Source of the DNA: Citrifermentans bemidjiense Bem
Lineage (GTDB): Bacteria > Desulfobacterota > Desulfuromonadia > Geobacterales > Geobacteraceae
Assembly: GCF_000020725.1 (NCBI RefSeq)
Contig: NC_011146.1
Location: forward strand, 1,487,501 to 1,551,500
Reading direction: 5' to 3'
Length of the DNA: 64,000 nt
The number at the start of each line of letters is the position of its first letter. Positions within the stretch are counted from its first letter, which is position 1. Shown here one piece after another: positions 26,823 through 34,679 of the stretch. The notes under the pieces are model-generated. The model was given only the letters and a program-made list of their open reading frames with translations. It ran no database searches and had not been told where the DNA came from. The position numbers and the translations under genes were made by a program.

Positions 26823-27263
26823 ATGGGTAGCCTGCCTGTCCGGATAAAGAGGTTGAGAGCAACCCCGCTGCCGGCCTACATGACCGAGCACGCGGCCGGC
26901 GTCGACCTCTGCGCGTCGCTCTCCGCCGATTTCGTGCTGGCGCCTGGCGAGAGGGCACTGGTACCCACCGGGCTTGCCATAGAACTCCCGCCGGGGTTCG
27001 AGGCGCAGGTGAGGCCGAGAAGCGGGCTCGCTTTACGCCACGGCATCGCGCTTGTTAACTCGCCGGGAACCATTGACGCCGACTACCGCGGCGAGATCGG
27101 GGTGATCCTGATCAACCTGGGGAGCGAGCCGTTCACGGTGAGCGACGGCGAGCGTATCGCCCAGATGGTTTTTGCCCGCTGTGAGCGTGCCGAGTTCATT
27201 GAGGTCGATGAGTTAGGCGACACCGCGCGCGGCGCCGGCGGCTTCGGGCATACGGGTAGATAG
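26823..27263 (+). CDS. dut: Deoxyuridine 5'-triphosphate nucleotidohydrolase (dUTPase)
   Basis: 146 residues, trimeric dUTPase family, hydrolysing dUTP to dUMP and keeping uracil out of DNA. The five motifs are seen in order: [43 protein letters not shown] and the C-terminal [11 protein letters not shown] that closes over the active site. It directly follows the M16 peptidase gene. Confidence 0.97.
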   Translation: MGSLPVRIKRLRATPLPAYMTEHAAGVDLCASLSADFVLAPGERALVPTGLAIELPPGFEAQVRPRSGLALRHGIALVNSPGTIDADYRGEIGVILINLGSEPFTVSDGERIAQMVFARCERAEFIEVDELGDTARGAGGFGHTGR

Positions 27264-27350
27264 AGAAAGAAGCAGATAGAGAAAGAAGCAGATAAAGATA
27301 GAGATAAAGATAAAGATTGAGACTAAGACTAATCTAAGACTAAGACTCTG
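27264..27350 (+). repeat. Purine-rich low-complexity tract after dut
   Basis: Imperfect tandem units: AGAGAAAGAAGCAGAT twice, then several AGATAAAGAT, then AGACTAAGACT twice. The strand is almost pure purine for about 60 bases. No hairpin or gene is visible. Confidence 0.85.
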
Positions 27351-27457
27351 GGCCTCATATTGCTACAATAATCCCTTCTTCCTACAACCACATCCTGCCG
27401 GCGGTCTTGCCGGGCAGCCGCGTCACCCATTCTTGAACAACCATCGGGGGCAGGCAC

Positions 27458-28561
27458 ATGAAAGATCCTCGCTTAAAACAATTCGCTGAAGTCCTGGTCG
27501 ATTACTCGGCACGCGTGCAGAAAGACGACGTGGTGCTCATCTCCTGCGCCGGCACAGAAGGCGCACCTTTGGTCAAGGAGCTCTACGCGCTCTGCCTGGA
27601 GCGGGGCGCCAAGTACGTCGAGTACGAGTTCACCATCCCCGACATCAACCGCTACTTCTACAACCTGGCCAGCGCCGAGCAGCTCTCCTACTTCCCCCAG
27701 CACAAGCTGGACTTCATGAAGCAGGCGAACGTCTACATCGGGCTTACGGCGTCGGATAACTCCATGGTGATGGCCAAGGCGAAGCAGGTCAGCATGATCG
27801 CCTGGTCCAAGGTGGTGCGCCCCATCATCGACCAGCGCGTGAAGCACACCCGCTGGGTGATCACCCGCTATCCGACCCAGTCGGCAGCCCAGGAAGCGCG
27901 CATGAGCCTCGACGAGTATGAGGATTACCTCTTCGCGGCCTGCTGCATGGATTGGGAGGAGGAGTCGAGGAAGCAGGATGCGCTCAAGGCGTGCGTGGAC
28001 GCGGCGGACCGGGTGCGCATCAAGGCTTCGGACACCGATCTCTCCTTCAGCATCAAGGGGCTTCCCGGCATCAAGTGCGACGGGCGCCTCAATATCCCCG
28101 ACGGCGAGGTCTTCACCGCGCCGGTGCGCGATTCGGTGCAGGGGTACATCACCTACAACTGCCCCACCGTGTACCAGGGGAAGGAGTTCAACAACATCCG
28201 CCTCGAGTTCGAGAACGGCCGCATCGTCCGCGCCAACTCGCCGGGAATGGACGAAGAGCTGAACCGGATCCTCGACACCGACGAGGGGGCGCGTTACGTC
28301 GGTGAATTCGCCATCGGCGTCAACCCGAAAATCACGGTGCCGATGCGCAACATCCTTTTCGACGAGAAGATCTTCGGCTCCATCCACTTCACGCCCGGGC
28401 AGGCCTACGACGAATGCGACAACGGCAACCGCTCCGCGGTCCACTGGGACATGGTGAAGATACTGGCCGGCGACGGCGAGCTGTGGTTCGACGACATCCT
28501 GATCCAGAAGGACGGACTCTTCGTCCACGAGCCCCTGCTCGGTCTTAACCCGGGCGCTTAG
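27458..28561 (+). CDS. M29-family aminopeptidase (leucyl aminopeptidase/AmpS type)
   Basis: 367 residues of the thermophilic aminopeptidase family, cytoplasmic metal-dependent enzymes removing N-terminal residues. The N-terminal half (KFAEVLVDYS-like start, CAGTEGAPLVKELY) is the Rossmann-like domain; the metal site residues lie in the C-terminal half, with VGEFAIGVNP, EKIFGSIHFTPGQAY and the last ligand region HWDMVKIL. AGGCAC stands before the ATG, with GGGGG slightly upstream. A decayed second copy of its last 90 bases lies at 30392-30481. Confidence 0.92.
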   Translation: MKDPRLKQFAEVLVDYSARVQKDDVVLISCAGTEGAPLVKELYALCLERGAKYVEYEFTIPDINRYFYNLASAEQLSYFPQHKLDFMKQANVYIGLTASDNSMVMAKAKQVSMIAWSKVVRPIIDQRVKHTRWVITRYPTQSAAQEARMSLDEYEDYLFAACCMDWEEESRKQDALKACVDAADRVRIKASDTDLSFSIKGLPGIKCDGRLNIPDGEVFTAPVRDSVQGYITYNCPTVYQGKEFNNIRLEFENGRIVRANSPGMDEELNRILDTDEGARYVGEFAIGVNPKITVPMRNILFDEKIFGSIHFTPGQAYDECDNGNRSAVHWDMVKILAGDGELWFDDILIQKDGLFVHEPLLGLNPGA

Positions 28562-28623
28562 GCTGGCAGTAGGCACGCTCTTTTAGTAACGGCCGCTCAC
28601 GCGGCAGACAGAGGTGCAGCGGA

Positions 28624-28652
28624 TTGACTCAATTCGCTTATTCTGATAGATT
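28624..28652 (+). promoter_or_regulatory. Promoter of the small transcript before the MreB-like gene
   Basis: TTGACT (28624-28629) and TAGATT (28647-28652) spaced by 17 bases. Together with the terminator ending at 28847 it defines a candidate transcript of about 190 bases. Confidence 0.65.
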
Positions 28653-28682
28653 CAAGGCTGTTAAAAAACGACGGAGAAACAG

Positions 28683-28787
28683 ATGGCACCCATTCATGCA
28701 CAGTTCAAGCAGATCCTCTCTCTTCTGGAAATCGTTCCGGTACGTCGTGACGCGCAGTCTGTCACTGTGACGGAGGGGATCGTATAG
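28683..28787 (+). CDS. Possible 34-residue small protein (unknown)
   Basis: The frame starts with MAPIHAQFKQILSLLEIVP and ends with VTVTEGIV before TAG. GGAGA lies seven bases before the ATG, and a good promoter and terminator bracket it. The first 20 residues could form an amphipathic helix. It is not recognised. Alternatives are a leader peptide for the MreB-like gene or a non-coding small RNA with a chance frame. Confidence 0.4.
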   Translation: MAPIHAQFKQILSLLEIVPVRRDAQSVTVTEGIV

Positions 28788-28808
28788 GCTTAAACAGCAT
28801 GTTTTCCC

Positions 28809-28847
28809 AAAGCCCCCCACCGACACAGTCAGTGGGGGGCTTTTTTT
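28809..28847 (+). terminator. Strong terminator directly upstream of the MreB-like gene
   Basis: AAAGCCCCCCAC pairs with GTGGGGGGCTTT around an eleven-base interior (which itself contains GAC/GTC) and runs into seven T. It ends 13 bases before the MreB-like ATG, so it either ends the small transcript or attenuates the gene. Confidence 0.92.
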
Positions 28848-28860
28848 ATGGAGCTTTGTC

Positions 28861-29718
28861 ATGATTCCCTTGTTAAAGCCTACCTACTGGAGGCCGCACG
28901 TCGCCTTGGATGTCGGAACCGCAACTACGCGCATAGCTGCAGGGAGCCGGTTGATGGAACAACCGTCGATGATCGGCAGGAAAAGGGCTCTTAGCGGAGG
29001 GGTGGTGGTAGACGGGGAGACGGCATGGCATATCCTGAAGCCTCTACTGGATCGCGCCAGGGTCTGCGGCATCGTCAAGCCCTGCGTCCTAGCCTGCGCT
29101 CCCAGCGACGCACGTTATGAAGAGCGACAGCTGCTGGTCGACTCCATTATGAGATCCGGGGCAGCATCGGCCGCTGTGATCCCGGAACCGCTCGCGGCCG
29201 CGATTGGCGCAGGGATCGACGTTTCCTCGCCCTACGCCAGGATGGTGGTGGATATAGGTGAAGGCGTGACCGACTGCGCGATTATCAGCTCCAGCGAAAT
29301 CCGCGCTTGCTGCGCGGTCAGGATCGGGTGCGCCCGGATGCGCTCGGCCATCGTGAAGAACATCGGCGGCGAGTATGGCGACGACCTTGCCGACGACCTG
29401 ATGCGCCGCTGCGGCCTTGCCCGATCTCCGGAAGACGCTGGGAGCGTCGCGGTCGCGGCATCGATCGAGGTGGTGCTGGAAGAGATCGCCGCAAAGCTCT
29501 CTTTGTTCGTGCGGGATCTCCCTGCCGAAATGGGATGCGACGTCATCGACAGCGGGATCTGCCTGACCGGCGGCGGCGCTCTCATCCCCGGGGTGCGACG
29601 CTATCTTGAAGAGCGGATCGGCATCAGCATCTGCGTTGCCGACAACCCGCGCCACTCAGTGGTCGAGGGGGCACGAGCAATCCTGCCGGTCATGCTTATG
29701 CTGAACCGTTGGCACTGA
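28861..29718 (+). CDS. Short MreB-like actin-fold protein
   Basis: 285 residues against about 345 for MreB. Actin-fold motifs: phosphate 1 ALDVGTATTRIAAG, the PEPLAAAIGAGI helix carrying the conserved glutamate, phosphate 2 VVDIGEGVTDCAII, and adenosine LTGGGALIPGVRRYL. Compared with the usual DIGGGTTE, phosphate 2 has E for the second G and V for the first T, so ATP hydrolysis may be altered. Missing length falls mainly in the subdomain IB and IIB regions. mreC, mreD and rodA are not adjacent. GGAG follows immediately after the upstream terminator. It is probably a divergent paralogue, not the main cell-shape MreB. Confidence 0.75.
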   Translation: MIPLLKPTYWRPHVALDVGTATTRIAAGSRLMEQPSMIGRKRALSGGVVVDGETAWHILKPLLDRARVCGIVKPCVLACAPSDARYEERQLLVDSIMRSGAASAAVIPEPLAAAIGAGIDVSSPYARMVVDIGEGVTDCAIISSSEIRACCAVRIGCARMRSAIVKNIGGEYGDDLADDLMRRCGLARSPEDAGSVAVAASIEVVLEEIAAKLSLFVRDLPAEMGCDVIDSGICLTGGGALIPGVRRYLEERIGISICVADNPRHSVVEGARAILPVMLMLNRWH

Positions 29719-29766
29719 TTCCCCGCTGCTTGACGGCGGCGATACTAACATTGAGGAGGTTTCACT

Positions 29767-30198
29767 ATGAAGAATACCCAGAAGGCGCAACGGCAGGTAG
29801 TCGTAACCGAATTCGACATGGAGCGTTTGGAGGCTTTGATCGACAAGGCGCGCTCCACCCAGACGCGGGACAGCAAGAACCTGAAAGAACTGGGAGAAGA
29901 ACTGGTCCGGGCTGAAGTGGTGGATCCGGCGGGCATCCCTCCGGACGTGATCACCATGAATTCGAAGGTTTGCCTGCAGGATCTCGATTCCGAGGAAGAG
30001 TTGGTTTACACGCTCGTCTTTCCCAACGAGGCGGATCTGGCCAGCGGCAAGATCTCGATTCTGGCACCGGTCGGTACCGCTATGATCGGTTTTAGAACCG
30101 GAGACCGCATCACCTGGCCCGTACCTGGAGGGATGAAGAATCTGAAGGTGAAGAAGATTCTCTATCAGCCTGAAGCGGCAGGGGATTACCATCTCTAG
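29767..30198 (+). CDS. Rnk-like nucleoside diphosphate kinase regulator (GreA/GreB C-terminal family)
   Basis: 143 residues. A short N-terminal helical hairpin (FDMERLEALIDKARS) precedes the GreA/B-type C-terminal domain (ELVYTLVFPNEADLASGKISILAPVGTAMIGFRTGDRI then WPVPGG, split here). The long coiled coil of GreA is absent, which is the Rnk arrangement. Rnk binds RNA polymerase in the secondary channel in E. coli; that role here is inferred. TTGAGGAGG is an excellent ribosome site. It follows the MreB-like gene by 48 bases. Confidence 0.88.
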   Translation: MKNTQKAQRQVVVTEFDMERLEALIDKARSTQTRDSKNLKELGEELVRAEVVDPAGIPPDVITMNSKVCLQDLDSEEELVYTLVFPNEADLASGKISILAPVGTAMIGFRTGDRITWPVPGGMKNLKVKKILYQPEAAGDYHL

Positions 30199-30349
30199 GA
30201 AGTTCGCGCGGCTTCTTCGCGGCAGGCAGGAAGGAACAGTTTCTTGCCTGTTCTTGCAGACAGCACGGCATGGCTGGATCAGGGGAGTCCGAGGAAAGGA
30301 TGTAGCGGCAACGAGGCTGAACAGCTAAGATCAATGGTGGACGGGGCCA

Positions 30350-30370
30350 CGTTTATATATTATATATAAC
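30350..30370 (+). other. AT palindrome in the gap after rnk
   Basis: TTTATATATTATATATAA-like text stands out in a GC-rich region. It could form a small hairpin or a promoter-like melting region; the stretch 30199-30391 holds no gene. Confidence 0.5.
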
Positions 30371-30391
30371 ACCGCCCTGAGACTGTGGTGC

Positions 30392-30481
30392 GCCGACGCG
30401 AACTATGGTGGACGACATCCTGATCCAGAAGACGCCACACTTGGTCCATGCGCCTCTTCTGAGATTAAACCCGGTGACTAG
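30392..30481 (+). pseudogene. Relic of the M29 aminopeptidase 3' end
   Basis: GACGACATCCTGATCCAGAA is identical to the text in the aminopeptidase gene at 28487-28506, and the surrounding 90 bases align to its end: DDILIQK...VH.PLL.LNP followed by a TAG in the same place. One base is missing near 30408, so the frame shifts before the conserved part. No start or upstream domain is left. It stands just before the threonylcarbamoyl-AMP synthase-type gene. Confidence 0.8.
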
Positions 30482-30483
30482 AC

Positions 30484-31092
30484 ATGCTCCTGGAAATAAA
30501 TCCCGACAATCCGCAGCCGCGGCTGGTAGCCAAGGTGGTGGAGATACTGAAAAACGGAGGCGTGGTTGCCTACCCGACCGACACCACCTACGGCATCGGC
30601 TGCAGCATCTTCAGCAAGAAGGGAATCGAGCGGATCTACCAGGTCAAACAGCGCGACCGCAAGAAACCCTTTTCCTTCATCTGCTCGGACATATCCGAGA
30701 TCTCGCGCTACGCCAGGGTCTCCAACTACGCCTTCAAACAGCTGCGCCGGCTGCTGCCTGGCCCGTACACCTTCGTCCTGGAGGCGAACAGCGTGGTGCC
30801 GGACCTGGTCACGACCAAGCAGAGAACGGTCGGCATCCGCATGCCCGACAACAACATCTGCCTTGCCATAGTGAAGGAGTTGGGCCACCCCATCGTCACC
30901 ACCAGCGCCAACCTCTCCGGAGAAGACCCTATTGGCAATCCCTGGCAGGTCGAGCACGAACTCGGGAAACTCCTGGATCTCGTGGTCGACGGCGGCGACC
31001 TCTCCGCCGACGTTAGTTCCGTGGTAAGCCTCATCGGCGACTCTCCCGAACTCCTCAGGAAAGGGGTAGGGGACGTGAGCTGGTGCGAATGA
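30484..31092 (+). CDS. Sua5/YrdC/YciO-family protein, probable L-threonylcarbamoyladenylate synthase
   Basis: 202 residues. The family makes threonylcarbamoyl-AMP for t6A37 of tRNA. Visible are GGVVAYPTDTTYGIGCSI, RDRKKPFSFICSD, LLPGPYTFVLEA, VGIRMPDN and PIVTTSANLSGEDP, covering the nucleotide site. The text RDRKKPFSFIC is typical of the YciO branch, whose exact role is less certain than that of TsaC. The start ATG lies three bases after the aminopeptidase relic, whose TTAAACCCGG text supplies only a poor ribosome site. Confidence 0.88.
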   Translation: MLLEINPDNPQPRLVAKVVEILKNGGVVAYPTDTTYGIGCSIFSKKGIERIYQVKQRDRKKPFSFICSDISEISRYARVSNYAFKQLRRLLPGPYTFVLEANSVVPDLVTTKQRTVGIRMPDNNICLAIVKELGHPIVTTSANLSGEDPIGNPWQVEHELGKLLDLVVDGGDLSADVSSVVSLIGDSPELLRKGVGDVSWCE

Positions 31093-31122
31093 TGCGCCCA
31101 TCGGAACCGAGGTCAGCACTCC

Positions 31123-31476
31123 ATGCGTAAAAAAACCGTCCGCAGCGGGATCAGGGCCATCTGCGCCAGCATCATCTCCCTCATGGTCGCCACCTTCTTC
31201 CACGACAGCCTGGGCCGGTTCTTCCTGCTCGGGCTGGACGGGGAGGCGCGGCTGGTATTCTTCGGCTTTTTCCTGGCCGGCGTCCTGGGCGGGTTCGGAG
31301 TGCTGGTAGCCGCTATCGGTCTCTTGCAGAGCGAAGCACCCCACCCGAGGGCGCGCCTGATGCCGGGCATCCTGCTGCTTTTCTCCCTGGTTTTTCTCTT
31401 CTTCGTGCTCGCCTACACGTCGTTCACCACCCCCGCGTCTCCGAGGCTTGCCCCGGGCGAGAGCATAAACATCTGA
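31123..31476 (+). CDS. Small inner-membrane protein of unknown function
   Basis: 117 residues with three likely membrane helices: about 11-33 (AICASIISLMVATFF), 44-68 (LVFFGFFLAGVLGGFGVLVAA) and 80-101 (GILLLFSLVFLFFVLAY). The N-terminus is basic, MRKKTVRSGIR, suggesting it stays inside. It follows the preceding gene by 30 bases and is likely co-transcribed. I do not recognise the family. Confidence 0.75.
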   Translation: MRKKTVRSGIRAICASIISLMVATFFHDSLGRFFLLGLDGEARLVFFGFFLAGVLGGFGVLVAAIGLLQSEAPHPRARLMPGILLLFSLVFLFFVLAYTSFTTPASPRLAPGESINI

Positions 31477-31624
31477 AACCGGTCAGGCAGCGGCTCCGCG
31501 TTGATCTCTCCCGAGCCCCGCATGTCCAATTAAATCCGCTACACCTCAACCTTAACCTTAACCTTAGCCTGTCTTTTATGCTATATTGGGCCGGTTGTTA
31601 ATAATGAAAACCCCGGAGGGTGGC

Positions 31625-31993
31625 ATGTTTCGTCTCACCATTCACACTGCCTTCGCTGCAGCCCACAACTTGATCAACTACCAGGGGGACTGCGAGAACC
31701 TGCATGGCCACAACTGGAAGGTCGAGGTATCGGTAACGACCAATGAACTGGACAAGGCGGGGCTCGGCATCGACTTCAAGATCCTCAAGCGGGAGACCAA
31801 CACCCTCTTGAAGACCCTGGACCACAAGTACCTGAACGAGCTCCCCCCTTTCTTGGAGGTCTCCCCCTCTTCCGAGAACATCGCGCGCTACCTTTATCAT
31901 GAGCTGACCAAGATCCTTGGCAGCGACAAGGTGAAGGTGGAGATGGTCACCGTGTGGGAGTCGGATTTCGCCGCCGCGAGCTACTATGAGTAA
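31625..31993 (+). CDS. queD: 6-carboxy-5,6,7,8-tetrahydropterin synthase QueD
   Basis: 122 residues, normal for QueD. It makes 6-carboxytetrahydropterin from dihydroneopterin triphosphate in the queuosine pathway. The zinc histidines are in FAAAHNL and LHGHNWKVEV; DFKILK and the C-terminal VTVWESDFAAASYYE are the family pattern. I use the ATG at 31625, five bases after GGAGG; an ATG at 31604 precedes that site. It overlaps queE by eight bases. Confidence 0.95.
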   Translation: MFRLTIHTAFAAAHNLINYQGDCENLHGHNWKVEVSVTTNELDKAGLGIDFKILKRETNTLLKTLDHKYLNELPPFLEVSPSSENIARYLYHELTKILGSDKVKVEMVTVWESDFAAASYYE

Positions 31994-32741
31994 CGGTCTT
32001 CGCGCCCCTCTGGTCGAGTGCTTTTCCTCGATCCAGGGCGAGGGAGTCCTGGTCGGCCTGCGCCAGGTGTTCCTGAGGCTTGCCGGCTGCAACCTGAACT
32101 GCTCCTTTTGCGATACTCCCGGCATGAGCGAGACGCCCAAGGAGTGCCTGCTGGAACTTACCCCTGGGCGGCGGGACTTCTTCAAGGTGCCGAACCCGGT
32201 CGGACTGGAGCGGGTCGCCACGCTTTTGGAGAGCTGGACCGAGGGGTGGCCCGGCATCCACCACTCCATCAGCGTTACCGGAGGAGAGCCGCTACTGTAC
32301 GCGAAAGAGCTGAAGGAGTGGCTTCCTGTGTTGAGAACGCTGCTTCCGGTCTACCTGGAGACCAACGGGACCCTCGCCCATCAGCTGGCACCGCTCATGC
32401 CGCACCTGGATTACATCGGCATGGATTTCAAGCTCCCCTCCACCTCAGGCTGCGTGAATCTTTGGGATGCGCACCGCGCCTTCCTGGAAACGGCTTCGAA
32501 GACTAGCGTCTTCGTGAAGATCGTCATCGACCAGAGCACCGAGGATTGGGAGATCGAACGCTCCTGCCAGATGATCATGGCCGTGAACCCCGGCATCCCC
32601 CTCATCCTGCAGCCGATGACACTCGGAAGCGGCGCCGTCGCGCTCCCCGCGCTGAGGATGCTGGAACTCCAGGAACTCTGCTCGGGCCTGAACGAGGTCC
32701 GGGTCATCCCCCAGACGCACAAGTTCATGGGGCAGCTCTAG
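31986..32741 (+). CDS. queE: 7-carboxy-7-deazaguanine synthase QueE
   Basis: 251 residues, a radical SAM enzyme rearranging carboxytetrahydropterin to 7-carboxy-7-deazaguanine. The N-terminal SIQGEG is typical; the cluster motif is CNLNCSFC (CxxxCxxC); the SAM-binding TGGEPLL follows. It overlaps queD, so the two consecutive steps are made together. queC, queF and tgt are not in the window. Confidence 0.95.
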   Translation: MSNGLRAPLVECFSSIQGEGVLVGLRQVFLRLAGCNLNCSFCDTPGMSETPKECLLELTPGRRDFFKVPNPVGLERVATLLESWTEGWPGIHHSISVTGGEPLLYAKELKEWLPVLRTLLPVYLETNGTLAHQLAPLMPHLDYIGMDFKLPSTSGCVNLWDAHRAFLETASKTSVFVKIVIDQSTEDWEIERSCQMIMAVNPGIPLILQPMTLGSGAVALPALRMLELQELCSGLNEVRVIPQTHKFMGQL

Positions 32742-32778
32742 CCGGAGATCTAGTCGGACGAAAGAACAGGGTAAGGTC

Positions 32779-32810
32779 AAGGGGGCGTCGTCGGGCGCCC
32801 CTGTTTATTT
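32779..32810 (+). terminator. Probable terminator after queE
   Basis: GGGGGCG and CGCCCC form a short stem around TCGTCGGG, followed by TGTTTATTTT. The T-rich tail is interrupted, so efficiency may be moderate. Confidence 0.6.
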
Positions 32811-32862
32811 TCCGGGGCTGTCGGTATAATGAGGGCTGGCAACTGGCCGGGGAGGTAAAGGA

Positions 32863-33807
32863 TTGAGCCGACTTCCAAGGGTTGACGAGATGAACAACGT
32901 GCTGGAGGAGCTTTCCCGCCAGCACCTGAAGGGGAAGGTCCGGGCGCTGAGGCTGAGCCTCATGGCGCTTCTGACCGGCGGGCACATCCTCCTGGAGGAT
33001 ATCCCGGGGCTCGGGAAGACCACCATGGCGCTAGCCTTCGCCGGCGCGCTGGGGCTCTCCTTCGGCCGGGTGCAGTGCACGAGCGACCTCCTTCCCTCGG
33101 ACATCACCGGCCTCTCCGTCTTCGACAGGGAAACCGGCCGCTTCAACTTCATCAAGGGCCCGGTCTTCAACAACATCGTGCTGGTGGATGAGATCAACCG
33201 CGCCATGCCGAAGACGCAAAGCGCGCTCCTGGAGGCTATGGAGGAGCGCCGGGTGACGGTGGAAGGTGTTACCTACCGGCTCCCGGAACCGTTCCTGGTC
33301 TTAGCCACCCAGAACCCGGTGGAGCAGGTCGGCACCTATCCGCTTCCCGAATCGCAGATGGACCGCTTCCTCATCAAGACCGGCATAGGCTACCCCCCCG
33401 AGGAGATAGAGAAGGGGATACTGAGGCAGGGGAGCATCAGGGACGAAATCCTCCACATACCTTCCCTGGTGACGCACGAGGAGCTGGTCGACGCGATCGG
33501 GACGGTGAAGAAAGACGTCTACGTGGGGGAGAAGGTGACCGACTACGTCTACGCCATCATCAAGGCCACCCGGAACTATCCCCTGATCCAGGCCGGGCTC
33601 TCCACCCGCGGCGGCATCGGGATGGTCGACGCCGCCAAGGCCGCGGCGTACCTGAACGGACGGGACTTCGTAGCGCCGGAGGATGTACGGGATGTGGCGC
33701 ACGCGGTCTGCCCGCACCGCCTCATTTTCCGCCCGGAGCACGAAGGGGTGGACAAGGAGCAGATATTAAACGCGATCCTAAAAGAGATACCGCTCCCCCT
33801 CACATAA
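32863..33807 (+). CDS. MoxR-family AAA+ ATPase
   Basis: 314 residues. Walker A-like EDIPGLGKTTMA, Walker B NIVLVDEINRAMPKTQSALLEAM (shown partly), sensor ATQNPVEQVGTYPLPESQMDRFL are the MoxR pattern. MoxR ATPases work as chaperones with VWA or DUF58 partners. The start is a TTG at 32863, seven bases after GGAGG; an ATG at 32890 is the alternative. TATAAT at 32825-32830 may be its -10 box. It leads a cluster with DUF58 and transglutaminase genes. Confidence 0.95.
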   Translation: MSRLPRVDEMNNVLEELSRQHLKGKVRALRLSLMALLTGGHILLEDIPGLGKTTMALAFAGALGLSFGRVQCTSDLLPSDITGLSVFDRETGRFNFIKGPVFNNIVLVDEINRAMPKTQSALLEAMEERRVTVEGVTYRLPEPFLVLATQNPVEQVGTYPLPESQMDRFLIKTGIGYPPEEIEKGILRQGSIRDEILHIPSLVTHEELVDAIGTVKKDVYVGEKVTDYVYAIIKATRNYPLIQAGLSTRGGIGMVDAAKAAAYLNGRDFVAPEDVRDVAHAVCPHRLIFRPEHEGVDKEQILNAILKEIPLPLT

Positions 33808-34679
33808 AGCTCACCAAAGGGGGAGGGCTGTACATCGCCGCTACGCTGCTTTTGGGCGTCTCCGCAGTCAATACCGGGAACAACCTGCTCTTTCTCATCG
33901 TGGCCGCCATGCTGGGGTTCATGGCGGTGACCGGTGTCCTTGGTTGGCTGAACCTCCGGGGGCTCTCCGCCCGGGTCCAGCTTCCCGACGAAGTCTACGC
34001 CGGCACCACGACGCCTTTGTCTGTGCACCTGGAGAACCGCAAGAAACTCCTTCCCTCCTTTCTCATCGACATCGGGGTCTCGTCCGGCTTCGTCTGGTTT
34101 CTCATGCTCCAGCCGCGCCGGCCTGAGTCGGCATCGCTTTTCCTCACCTTTTCCTCCCGCGGCAGCAGCAGCCTCCCCAGCGCGGTGATCAGCTCCCGTT
34201 TCCCCGTGAATTTCTTCATCCGCTACAGCCGGATCGACCTTCCCGCGACCTTCATCGTCTTTCCCGCGCCGCGGCCTCTTGGGCTTGCGCTGCAGGGTGG
34301 CAAGCCGGATACCGGGGAGGCGGTCGCGGCCGCGGCCCCCGGCTACGAGGGGGACCTCGCCAAGATCTCGGATTACCGGGGAGGGGAGCCGCTCAAGCTG
34401 ATCCACTGGCGCCTCTCCGCCAAACACGACGTCTTCAAGGTAAAGGAGCTTTCGGCGACGGCGGGGGAGCCGCTTACCCTGGACCTGGAGCGCATCCCCG
34501 GCCGCGACCTGGAGCAGCGGCTTTGCGCCTGCTGCTTCCTGGTGAACCGCCTGGTGAAGGGGGGGCGTCAGGTAGGGCTCAGGTTGGGCGAGAAGGTGAT
34601 CGCCCCAGCGGCGCCTACCCGCGGGCACCGGCTCAAACTTCTGGGAGAACTTGCCCTTTATGGCGAAGCTAAAGATTGA
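33804..34679 (+). CDS. DUF58 domain protein without a normal start codon
   Basis: About 291 residues. Two membrane helices at about 7-45 (GLYIAATLLLGVSAVNTGNN, LLFLIVAAMLGFMAVTGVL) precede a DUF58 domain carrying DYRGGEPLKLIHWRLSAKHD, the family signature. The only ATG/GTG/TTG start that keeps part of helix 1 is TTG at 33852, which would cut the helix. The natural start position, judged from KLTKGGGLYI, reads ATA at 33804, overlapping the moxR stop as ATAA. A G-to-A change from ATGA would explain this. The protein is otherwise intact and its end overlaps the next gene by 20 bases. Confidence 0.85.
   Translation: MKLTKGGGLYIAATLLLGVSAVNTGNNLLFLIVAAMLGFMAVTGVLGWLNLRGLSARVQLPDEVYAGTTTPLSVHLENRKKLLPSFLIDIGVSSGFVWFLMLQPRRPESASLFLTFSSRGSSSLPSAVISSRFPVNFFIRYSRIDLPATFIVFPAPRPLGLALQGGKPDTGEAVAAAAPGYEGDLAKISDYRGGEPLKLIHWRLSAKHDVFKVKELSATAGEPLTLDLERIPGRDLEQRLCACCFLVNRLVKGGRQVGLRLGEKVIAPAAPTRGHRLKLLGELALYGEAKD

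Noticed and set aside
28638-28862. 74-codon minus-strand frame over the small transcript region
   Set aside because: It reads through the terminator on the wrong strand, has no ribosome site and no recognisable composition.
30405-31016. 203-codon plus-strand frame beginning in the aminopeptidase relic
   Set aside because: Only the first 25 codons match the aminopeptidase; the rest is a shifted frame inside the threonylcarbamoyl-AMP synthase-type gene.
31535-31572. CCTTAACCTTAACCTTAGCC telomere-like repeat
   Set aside because: Only about three short units, most likely slippage in an intergenic spacer before queD; nothing else supports a role.
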